From Chloroflexi bacterium HGW-Chloroflexi-3 (GTDB lineage Bacteria > Chloroflexota > Anaerolineae > Anaerolineales > Anaerolineaceae): a stretch of DNA of 64,000 nucleotides. Where the stretch lies: positions 95,144 to 159,143 of the forward strand of contig PHBX01000008.1 in NCBI GenBank assembly GCA_002842045.1. The letters run 5' to 3'. The notes beneath the pieces were generated by a model. It had not been told where the DNA came from. It saw only the letters and a program-made list of their open reading frames with translations, and did not search any database. Positions 46,201-53,313 of the stretch are shown in pieces (positions within the stretch are counted from its first letter, which is position 1; each line of letters opens with the position of its first letter). The translations under genes were made by a program, and so were the position numbers.

Positions 46201-46702
46201 CGTCCTCGATATGAAATTTATATCCAATGGCGAAAAATTAATCTCACTGGGAAAAGACAACACCATCCGAATTTGGAATACGAAAGATGGGAAATTGATT
46301 AAAACGTTTGGGGGAACCATCACAAATTTTAATAATGTTATTTTTTCATCCTCAGAAAGATACTTTGCCATCTTTGCTGACGATGGAACGGTTAAGTTTT
46401 GGGACATTGAAAAAGGTTACAACACACAGGTAATTCGGGCACATTCAAGTAAAGTCAACGGAGTCTTAATATCACCTGATGAAAAATTACTGGTGACTTG
46501 GTCAGATGATAGAACAATAAAAATTTGGGATATTTCTAATAACAAATTGCTCAATACATTAAAAGGCCATGCCTCAGGAATTGCAGGTGTAATATTTTCT
46601 CCTAACGGAAGAATTTTGGTCTCCTGGCCAGGGAGAAATTATTGGGAAAATAACCGTTGGATTGGAGGAGATGGAACCATTAGAATTTGGTACATCAGGT
46701 GA
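43220..46702 (+). CDS. Membrane Ser/Thr protein kinase with extracytoplasmic WD40 repeats
   Basis: 1160 residues. A Hanks-type kinase domain fills 11-275: glycine loop 'LGQGGMATVFLA', Lys40 in 'NVALKI', catalytic 'HRDIKPSN' (133-140), 'DFGIAK' (153-158), activation-loop Thr-rich 'TLTSTGMGLGTPEYMAPEQ' ending in APE. A charged linker of about 115 residues leads to one membrane segment (397-416), a Thr/Pro-rich spacer ('TPTLESTPTIEPSPTFTPTS') and a large WD40 region from about 495 to the end with repeated 'SFSPDGSILASSSSDKTIMIWN' type blades, enough for two propellers. All kinase residues are present, so it should be active; the propellers may sense a ligand outside the cell. GAGGGGG precedes the ATG. 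Stands alone. Confidence 0.92.
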   Translation: MDLSGKTIDRYQILEQLGQGGMATVFLAFDTRLECNVALKIIRKDAFPPVILEKILKRFEREAKSMARLNHPNIVRVIDYGYIEGSPFLVMPYIPSGTLKEKINHYFSYSSAAKILVPISRALAYAHDQKIIHRDIKPSNILITQSGEPLLSDFGIAKILEEVDGNTLTSTGMGLGTPEYMAPEQWHGKTYGNTDQYALGVMFFEMITEHKPYTAATPPEVMLKQATEPLPRPRLFKPDLPEKVEYMIMKMMDKNADCRYPNMQILSVELEKIARDSLDQIIIFEANESTINNSNFELSDIETITIENESVTFVKEKNKKSEILNEMDKEKIHSQEKIGKEILKPEDNQNGHGLIKIHDPDRHIDQFNENQKEGSVKSAGNNEEKVGTRINSNWWKWFLAIVLIFGALIFIYFNFFQPDDYQRIISLFGPAETQIMGTHTETASPTKTITLTPTLESTPTIEPSPTFTPTSIVYKLPYIISPENAAQVTLIRNIGNGQINDLDFSPDGKQIAIASASGVAILDSNTLEMVNNINTGVWVESIKNAPNGETLAISLNDFTIQIWNINTGQLITTLKGHTNSVTSLSFSPDGSILASSSSDKTIMIWNVESARLIKKVTGHSGEVFSVDFSPDGTQLISGSSDKTIRLWETEKFTVLNTFTESKSYVDSVKFSPNGKYFAAGSRNGEIRIYELETGNQMKYLDQKSGSISSICFSPDGKLIASGKWNAIVEVWNIENEEVILTTQNHTQTVSDITFSPDGSKLAVGSFDTHFSLIDLQEDKLKLSSGSEIYPGGGYLRFAKDGICFYLIDWNSIRVFNALTGDIVYRKETIDNGSLLTFSNDDTFIMRGKTDNSLEVFNLSNGEVNSNLIGHTDKINFVALSHNDQYIATSSSDKTVKIWLPMDGALIQSIDMQDGYVIKIEFHNDDNLLFIHTNYPSSIQIWNITSGNFEKSYNYAGKVSPDRSMMATVVDKRNIQLIDIKTRENLFKLTGHLGNVLDMKFISNGEKLISLGKDNTIRIWNTKDGKLIKTFGGTITNFNNVIFSSSERYFAIFADDGTVKFWDIEKGYNTQVIRAHSSKVNGVLISPDEKLLVTWSDDRTIKIWDISNNKLLNTLKGHASGIAGVIFSPNGRILVSWPGRNYWENNRWIGGDGTIRIWYIR

Positions 46703-46898
46703 GAATCTCATTTTAATGACGAAGACGGAACTTTTGGTTATCTGAAAATCATAGATCCCAGGTTGTTCATGCAATGGATATGATAAAAGAAACAGATCAG
46801 ATTTTCTAGTAAAAAAGAAACAAACATAGATATAATATAGTCATAAAAAACAATCGTTCTGGCTCGGTTTTAAATTATTATTACCAGGAATACATCTC

Positions 46899-47423
46899 AT
46901 GCCATCTACTCAATATGATGAAAAAAAAGCCACACAAGTAGCAGCTTATTTTCTCTCAAAATTCAACAACCGCATAAGCAAATTAAAATTAATGAAATTA
47001 ATGTATATCGCTGACCGGGAATCCTTTCGGATCTGTGGTGAACCTATTACCTATGATGATTATTGTTCCATGCCCCATGGGCCGGTTTTGAGCAAAACCT
47101 ATGACATAATGAAAGGTGATTCCGATCAAACGTATTGGGACGATTATATTTGTCAAAAGAACGATAGAGAAATTGCCCTGCTCAAGAACCCTGGAATTGG
47201 AAAACTCAATCAGGAAGAGACGGATATTTTAGAATCAGTTTATTCACAATATGGATATTATTCTCCTTCAGCTTTGAGAAATGTGACCCATAATTTTCCG
47301 GAATATGTGGAAACAAAAAGTAGTAAACCGATCCAGTACCAACAAATCATGCAGGGAATCGGAATACCTGAAAAAGAGATAGAACAATTATTAAAATCCT
47401 ACAGTGAAGCCATAGATATCTAA
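46899..47423 (+). CDS. Panacea-domain (DUF4065) antitoxin-like protein
   Basis: 174 residues. 'KLKLMKLMYIADRESFRICGEPITYDDY' followed by 'MPHGPVLSKTYDIMKG' is the Panacea/SocA signature (KLxKLxYhA, then G.PI....A...GPV). Panacea domains act as antitoxins that neutralise many unrelated toxins encoded next to them; SocA of Caulobacter is the founder. The second half ('LNQEETDILESVYSQYGYYSPSALRNVTH') is the usual helical remainder. The partner gene begins 5 bp after the stop, which fits a toxin-antitoxin operon. Soluble; a TATAAT at 46831-46836 may be its -10 box. Family confident, function inferred. Confidence 0.85.
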   Translation: MPSTQYDEKKATQVAAYFLSKFNNRISKLKLMKLMYIADRESFRICGEPITYDDYCSMPHGPVLSKTYDIMKGDSDQTYWDDYICQKNDREIALLKNPGIGKLNQEETDILESVYSQYGYYSPSALRNVTHNFPEYVETKSSKPIQYQQIMQGIGIPEKEIEQLLKSYSEAIDI

Positions 47424-47428
47424 TTTTC

Positions 47429-47839
47429 ATGAGCATAACCGCCAGCATCGAAATTGGGGACATTTATCGTATTCCAAACCCCAAATATCCAGAAGAACAT
47501 TTCCACATAGTGATTTTGTTTGCAAAGGATAGTTCCAACTTGATTCTGTGTGTTCCCCTGAATTCCTACGAAAAATTAGACAAAAGGTTGCAGGATCCAT
47601 CCTGCCTGTTAGAACCCAAAGACATTCCTGAATTACTTACCAAAAGAACTCAGGTGACCTTTAAAAAGTCAATGCTAATCGAAAAAGTTATATTAACCCA
47701 GTATATTCTTTCAGGAAAAACAAAATGTAGAGCGAAAGCTTCTCCAGAAATAGTTGAAAAAATCCAGTACAAATTGCAGAAATCTAGAAAAACACCATTC
47801 GAAATTCTTGATTTTTACTTACAAAATAAACTGATTTAA
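47429..47839 (+). CDS. Probable toxin partner of the Panacea protein, unknown family (MazF/PemK-like barrel suspected)
   Basis: 136 residues starting 5 bp after the Panacea gene. 'IEIGDIYRIPNPKYPEEHFHIVILFA' followed by 'LILCVPLNSYE' resembles the first strands of MazF/PemK barrels (GDI....P....... H.VIL), and 'TKRTQVTFKKSMLIEK' could be a later strand; the C-terminal 'SPEIVEKIQYKLQKSRKTPFEI' is helical. I do not recognise it as a named family. Size, position and pairing suggest the toxin of a two-gene module. No membrane segment, so pore formation is unlikely. It could alternatively be an accessory protein of the Panacea regulator. Confidence 0.55.
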   Translation: MSITASIEIGDIYRIPNPKYPEEHFHIVILFAKDSSNLILCVPLNSYEKLDKRLQDPSCLLEPKDIPELLTKRTQVTFKKSMLIEKVILTQYILSGKTKCRAKASPEIVEKIQYKLQKSRKTPFEILDFYLQNKLI

Positions 47840-48084
47840 ATTCAAGTTCTTGCTTTGCCTTCCGACACGGCAAAAATTTTTGTGAAGTCTGGGTTCAAGC
47901 CAGTAAGCTCAAAATCTGGGTGGACATCTCCTCATCCGAAGTATCCGATCCCTTCAACATTACCCGCGATGTATCCAAAGTGGGGCATTGGGGAACCGGT
48001 GATCTGGAAGTCACACTGGAGGATGAAACCCAACTGGATCAGGTGATGGATGTGATTGAACAGGGGTATCGGTTGACGTTGTAA
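47840..48084 (+). pseudogene. C-terminal remnant of a DUF5655-type protein
   Basis: An open frame without a start, in the frame ending at TAA 48082-48084. It reads 'FCEVWVQASKLKIWVDIS' then 'VSDPFNITRDVSKVGHWGTGDLEVTLEDE' and ends 'VMDVIEQGYRLTL'. The 'D..RDVS.VGHWG.GD.E' pattern is that of DUF5655, a domain found at the C-terminus of predicted DNA- or RNA-binding and nuclease-like proteins. Only this end survives, directly after the Panacea pair, as if that module had landed in or next to the older gene. It is more GC-rich than both neighbours. Confidence 0.65.
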
Positions 48085-48197
48085 AGTCAACAATTTTCAA
48101 ATTTAATAATTTCGTTAGTAGTAATTTTAGTAGATAATATATTTAAATATTCAATTCTGGCCTTTAAAAGAATCCACTCAATTGTAAATTTAAAAAA

Positions 48198-49544
48198 ATG
48201 GAAAGTTTAAAAATGAGCAACAAAATGAATAAAGAACTAATCACATATCGAAAAAATAAAAAAGAGATTATCATAAAATGCTTAAATCGTTTAGAAGAAA
48301 GTTCTTCATTATCCTCAGAAGGAAAGCCAAAGATAACTTTAAGCTTTTATTACTATTTTATAAAAGAAATATTCTTGGAAAATATTATTTTCTTTAATGA
48401 TCTACCTGAGAGTACCCGAAGAAAAATTTTACATTTGTCAATATCCAGGTGGATAAAATACAAAAAAGTAGACAATCCAAATCAGAAAATCAAATTATTT
48501 CTTAATGCAGTTAATTATGAATATAAAAAGGCAGTGAATCAAATTAGAAAATATTCTGTCTTAATGTTTTTGAATATTGATCGAAATTCGATAAAGGATT
48601 TTTGGGATATTTCCATTTTAGGTGAAACACAAAAATTAATTTCATGGAATGATATACCAAAATTTGGTATACAGAATCTGTGGGAAATAATAAATCTACA
48701 GAATAAAAATAACTCAATACTAATTAAGGAAATTGAAACTGATAAGCCTACGCCTGATATATTTACTTTCACACCTTTTTTATATGAAGTTAAAACTTTT
48801 GATTCTGGTGCAGCATTAGAAATTGCCTCGGAAAAGTTAGATCTTTTTAGGGCAATAGTAAATATGAGTTTAGTAATTCATAGGTATACATATTTCAGAT
48901 CCGAACCAATTGCTTTGTCAAAAATCCTACCATCTCCAATATATGTAATTTTATGTGATAACAAAATAGATAATATATACTCTCCAGTGGACAAGTATAA
49001 ATACAAAAACGAATCTGTTCCAAATAATAAATTAGATTTTATAAAGTCTTTAACATCAAAATTTGAAGTAACACCACAAGCGAAATCAACTTGGAATTTT
49101 TTAAGAAGTATACTATTGCTTTATCAAAATTCTTTAGACATTGTTTCACCAGAATTTACATTCTTAAGTATCTGGCAGGTCTTGGAAAATTGTTTGACTC
49201 TAAATGAAACATCAATAAATAATCAACAAATATTAACAAGAGTGAAACAGCTTATTAATTGCGATCCATTTGTTCTAGAAATGGTAGAAATACTAATTAA
49301 CACTCGGAATAAGTATGTGCATAAAGGAAGTTATCTTGAAGAAGGGGATTCTTTGTTATTCAATTTAAAAATAATCACGGATGAAGTAATTTATCAGCTA
49401 ATAAGACTGGCTGAAATTTATCCTTCAATGCCTGAGTTACAGGAATATTTTTCTCTTAATTCGCTTGGAAATTCTGATCTCAAGCGTAAGGTAAACGTGA
49501 TAGAGAGTATTTTAAAAATTAGGAATTTCACTGATAATTTATAA
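48198..49544 (+). CDS. HEPN-domain (ApeA-like) protein, unknown otherwise
   Basis: 448 residues, strongly AT-rich. The first 340 residues match nothing I recognise; they include 'LYEVKTFDSGAALEIASEKLDLFRAIVNMSL', a pattern common before Apea-like HEPN domains. The C-terminal 'VLENCLTLNE...LINTRNKYVHKGSYLEEGDSLLFNLK' carries the HEPN RNase motif RxxxxH as Arg370 and His375. HEPN proteins of this type occur in anti-phage and abortive-infection systems, where they cleave RNA after activation by the partner or own sensor region. No partner gene is obvious; it stands between the Panacea module and the restriction cluster. An ATG at 48213 is an alternative start. Confidence 0.65.
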   Translation: MESLKMSNKMNKELITYRKNKKEIIIKCLNRLEESSSLSSEGKPKITLSFYYYFIKEIFLENIIFFNDLPESTRRKILHLSISRWIKYKKVDNPNQKIKLFLNAVNYEYKKAVNQIRKYSVLMFLNIDRNSIKDFWDISILGETQKLISWNDIPKFGIQNLWEIINLQNKNNSILIKEIETDKPTPDIFTFTPFLYEVKTFDSGAALEIASEKLDLFRAIVNMSLVIHRYTYFRSEPIALSKILPSPIYVILCDNKIDNIYSPVDKYKYKNESVPNNKLDFIKSLTSKFEVTPQAKSTWNFLRSILLLYQNSLDIVSPEFTFLSIWQVLENCLTLNETSINNQQILTRVKQLINCDPFVLEMVEILINTRNKYVHKGSYLEEGDSLLFNLKIITDEVIYQLIRLAEIYPSMPELQEYFSLNSLGNSDLKRKVNVIESILKIRNFTDNL

Positions 49545-49627
49545 TCTTATAATTTCTGAAAAAAATTTTGGTTTAAATATCTTTTTTAGGAATCCAAATA
49601 AATCAATACTATCTGGTTATAAACCAA

Positions 49628-50785
49628 CTAAAACGGTATTTCATAATCACTTAATAAATCAATTCCATGAATTTCATTGAACTTTAAGATAGCACCATCT
49701 AATTCTTTTTGTTGTTCATCCGATAATTCATCTCGATATTCAGAAACATATTTTTCTACAAATTGATCTCCCTCTGATATTTTTGTGATTAATTTATTAA
49801 AAATATACGAACTGTTAATATTCTTAAATATATATTTTGAAAACCATTTTAAAACATAGTACACTTCATCTGTATTCTCATCAATTCGGTAACACTTACG
49901 ATGGATAATTCCATTCAGTTTAACAGATTCATCAAAATAAATGCAAAAATTCATTGCCCATGTCCCCAAAGAACTGTCATATCCAGAATTCGTTTTACCA
50001 TATGTTCGATCTTCTTCTATATTATAAAAACCAACATCAATACAATCTATTAAAATATTTTCAATTCTAAACTTTGCTTTCTTTTCAATTCCTTTCCACA
50101 TAGTTGGCTCAATAATAGATAATATTAATCTAATAAGGCTAGAATTCTTAGAAATCAAGAGATCTTTGCTGTAAATTTTTATAAATTGATCTTTTTGCAT
50201 TTCATTTAAATTTTTTACTAAATATTTTAAAAACAGAATAGAATTTTTAGAAGTTATGTTCTTTGATTTTCTGTAAATTTCAATTAATACATCTAATTTA
50301 TATTTTTCAGGAATTTCTAGTAATAGAAGTTCCATGTATTTTTCATTGAATTCAAAATCACTATCGAAAATTAAATTTATATATTAACCCAAGTCAAAAG
50401 CATCTTTAGTTTCAGTAATTCTTTGAATAATTAAATCTAAAAATAATATGATTCTGATAGCATAATCTTCTGTATCAAAAAAAGTTTCATGATTTCTTGG
50501 GTTTCTAATAAATTTATATAATCCTCTTAGCAAGAATTGAAATCCATCTTGTTCACTTTTTTCTGTAGCTGTCTAATACTTGTTAATTTTTATCAAAGGG
50601 TCCTTTTTTCCAAAAACCTCACCAATAAGCGCTTCCCCATCACCACTTTCAATTCCAGTTTTGGTTCGTATGAGATCAGTTAAGAATAAAAAAGCATCCT
50701 TTATCGCATTCGAATAATTTTCCGAATTATATGAAACACTAATTGAATTCCATAATTCTTCTGAAATTTGAGATTGAATATTCAT
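49628..50785 (-). pseudogene. TIGR02391 (Ymh, HEPN-like) protein gene interrupted by two in-frame stop codons
   Basis: One 386-codon frame with GAGGAA before ATG 50785. Segment 1 (50785-50576): 'AIKDAFLFLTDLIRTKTGIESGDGEALIGEVFG...LIKINKY', the first half of a Ymh domain, then TAG at 50573-50575. Segment 2 (50572-50387): 'TATEKSEQDGFQFLLRGLYKFIRNPRNHE', the second half with the RxxxxH HEPN motif, then TAA at 50384-50386. Segment 3 continues in the same frame, 'FDSDFEFNEKYMELLLLEIPEKYK' to the stop at 49628; part of it can start at ATG 50335 (235 residues). There is no frameshift, so only nonsense changes (e.g. CAG to TAG) separate it from an intact gene. It lies 30 bp after hsdMS on the same strand, suggesting an accessory defence role. 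Family recalled from memory for segment 3. Confidence 0.7.
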
Positions 50786-50815
50786 ATTTCCTCAAAGTTT
50801 TGAACAATAAACATA

Positions 50816-53275
50816 CTATCTATTCCATACTCTATCTATTGTTTGAAAAATTTTTTTATTATAGATACAAATAAATTTCTTGTTTGCCAAAATCAATTCT
50901 TCTTCAATCTGAATTTGATTGACTATTCGTTCTTGAATTTCGTATGGTGGAAAAGGAATTAGTATCGAATTCAATGATTTTTGATTGAGTTTTGGTTGAG
51001 CAGAACCGGTAACATACAAGGATATATCCATCGAATTTATTAATAACTCAACATAATGCTGTGATACTTTATTTTCGAATTTCAAAACATGTGCATGGTT
51101 ATTTACCCAGGTCTTTCCTGTTATAGAAAAAGCAATTGGAGTGTTTCTGGCAAGTAAATTTGCACCATCCTCAGAAATCAAAAGGAAATCACCATCAAGT
51201 AGATAGTCATTCACATAATCAATAATTCCAGACGCACCATAATATGGATAAATTCCATTTTTTCGATCCGATTTTGTTACTGGTTTCCTTAAACTATCAA
51301 GATTCTCACACACCTCTCCCAGTTTCACCATCTCCCACTCCTCCACCCCGGCTTCCTTCCTGGCTTCTTCCAACTCCAGCTCAATATTCGGCTTCCAGTT
51401 CTCGACGACCATGCGAGCACCGTTGATGATGCGCTGGTAGTCTCCGATCTCAGTCACGATCTCACGCTGGATTTCCAGAGGGGGGAGGGGGATTTTTATT
51501 TTTTCAATTTCAGATCTATTTATTGAGGGGAAAACAGCTCCTGAATTTCCATTTATTTCTGTTTCTTTGGCTCTTATTAGATAAAATAGATACTTATGTA
51601 ATATCTTTTCCTCATTTGCACGAATTGCAGCCAAACCTCTCCCAATACAAATTTCTTGAGATGCGATATTAACCGGTCCTACAGGCGCTCTGACAGACAT
51701 AAGAATATCATTTTTATAAGCTGTTTTTGTAACCTGGGTTGTCCACTTTGTTGGTGCTTTTATATAAATTTCGGAGAACTCAGTTTTTCCTTGATAAAAA
51801 GGTGTACCAATCCCTTCATCATTATAGAATCTCCCTTCTGGAGATTGACCTGAGATTATTTCACACACAACCTTTAATTCAACAATAGGGAATAAGTTTC
51901 TCTCTCTTTTAGTCGTAGTTTTATACCTATCCCCCGTCAGGTTATACTCCCCATTTTCCGCCAGCCTGGATTTTTCAACCAGCAAGGCAGGGATTTCCGC
52001 ATATTGGGCTAGATCAAAGCCTTCTCCCCCCTTTTCCACCACGGACTGCTGCCAGTCCTGCATCAATTGTTGTGCTGCTGGTAGGTCGTTTTTATCAATA
52101 GGACGGCGCTGAGCACCCAGGTCGAACCCGTCATTCTCCACCTTCACAAACAACACCCTGTCCGTCTTGCGCGCTACCACTTTATCCAGGAACAGGATGG
52201 AGGTCTTGACGCCGGCATACGGATTGAAAACCCCCGAAGGCAGCGAAACTACTGCCCACAGGAAATGCTTCTCCACCAGGTATTTGCGCAGATCCTTATA
52301 GGCTGTGCCGGACTGGAAGATGATCCCCTCCGGCACGATGATGGCAGCCCGTCCATTCGGGGTCAGGTGTTCGGCCATGTAATCCACAAACAGTACTTCG
52401 CTGCGTTTGGACTGCACCGAGAATTTCTTGTGTGGGCGGATGCCACCTTTCGGGCTCATGAAGGGCGGATTGGCCAGGATCACATCCGCATATTCGTGCC
52501 AGCGATCCTCACTGCTGAGGGTGTCATATTCGTAAATCTGCGGGGTTACAAAGCCGTGCAGGTACATATTCACCAACGATAGCCGCACCATATCGGGCGA
52601 GATATCATAGCCGGTGAAGTTATTCACCATGCGGGTACGATCCTGCATGCTCAACTGGTCACCCGGGTCTTTGATGGTATTTTGCTTACGGATGTGCTTA
52701 TACGCCGAGATCAGGAAACCTGCCGTTCCACAGGCCGGGTCAAGGATGGTTTCGTGTTTTTGCGGGTTGACCACCGCCACCATGAATTCGATGATGTGGC
52801 GCGGGGTGCGGAACTGCCCGGCATCCCCCTGCGACCCCAGCACCGAGAGCAGATACTCGAAGGCGTCTCCCAGCCGCTCGGAGTGATCGTAATGGAATTC
52901 GTTGATCGTTTTCAGGAACAGTTTCAGCGTCTCGGGGTCGCGATAGGGCAGGTAGGCATTCTTGAAGATATCGCGGAACAGTTGCGGGATGTGCGGGTTC
53001 TCGCTCATGCGTGTGATCGCCTCGGCATACAGCGCCAGCATGTCAAAACCACCCAGACGCGGATCGAACATTCTCGTCCAGCCGTATTTTTCATATTCAC
53101 CCACAAAGAAGCTGGCAGTACCTCCCAGGGAGAGCGATTCCTGATCCATATCATCCATGAATTTGTAGATCAGGGCAATCGTTATCTGCTCCACCTGGCT
53201 TTTCGGATCGGGGACTTTCCCCACCAGGATGTTGCGGGCGGTATCGATACGTTGTTTGGTTCCATTATCTAACAT
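50816..53275 (-). CDS. hsdM: Type I restriction-modification HsdM-HsdS fusion
   Basis: 819 residues joining methylase and specificity subunit in one chain. HsdM part (1-455): helical N-terminus, SAM motif 'LDPACGTAGFLIS' (178-190) and 'NPPF' (269-272) for N6-adenine methylation. HsdS part: first target domain about 462-598, ending 'IPLPPLEIQREIVTEI'; a coiled-coil spacer 599-650; second target domain 651-778 ending 'IPFPPYEIQERIVNQI'; final helix. Codons for the methylase and the central spacer (51300-51490) are GC-rich, while both target domains are strongly AT-rich, as expected if target domains are swapped between systems. It follows hsdR by 38 bp. Target sequence cannot be predicted by eye. 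Confidence 0.9.
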   Translation of the reverse strand: MLDNGTKQRIDTARNILVGKVPDPKSQVEQITIALIYKFMDDMDQESLSLGGTASFFVGEYEKYGWTRMFDPRLGGFDMLALYAEAITRMSENPHIPQLFRDIFKNAYLPYRDPETLKLFLKTINEFHYDHSERLGDAFEYLLSVLGSQGDAGQFRTPRHIIEFMVAVVNPQKHETILDPACGTAGFLISAYKHIRKQNTIKDPGDQLSMQDRTRMVNNFTGYDISPDMVRLSLVNMYLHGFVTPQIYEYDTLSSEDRWHEYADVILANPPFMSPKGGIRPHKKFSVQSKRSEVLFVDYMAEHLTPNGRAAIIVPEGIIFQSGTAYKDLRKYLVEKHFLWAVVSLPSGVFNPYAGVKTSILFLDKVVARKTDRVLFVKVENDGFDLGAQRRPIDKNDLPAAQQLMQDWQQSVVEKGGEGFDLAQYAEIPALLVEKSRLAENGEYNLTGDRYKTTTKRERNLFPIVELKVVCEIISGQSPEGRFYNDEGIGTPFYQGKTEFSEIYIKAPTKWTTQVTKTAYKNDILMSVRAPVGPVNIASQEICIGRGLAAIRANEEKILHKYLFYLIRAKETEINGNSGAVFPSINRSEIEKIKIPLPPLEIQREIVTEIGDYQRIINGARMVVENWKPNIELELEEARKEAGVEEWEMVKLGEVCENLDSLRKPVTKSDRKNGIYPYYGASGIIDYVNDYLLDGDFLLISEDGANLLARNTPIAFSITGKTWVNNHAHVLKFENKVSQHYVELLINSMDISLYVTGSAQPKLNQKSLNSILIPFPPYEIQERIVNQIQIEEELILANKKFICIYNKKIFQTIDRVWNR

Positions 53276-53313
53276 GTTGTAACCTCAATGGGGAAAATTG
53301 GTGTATCAGCGAA

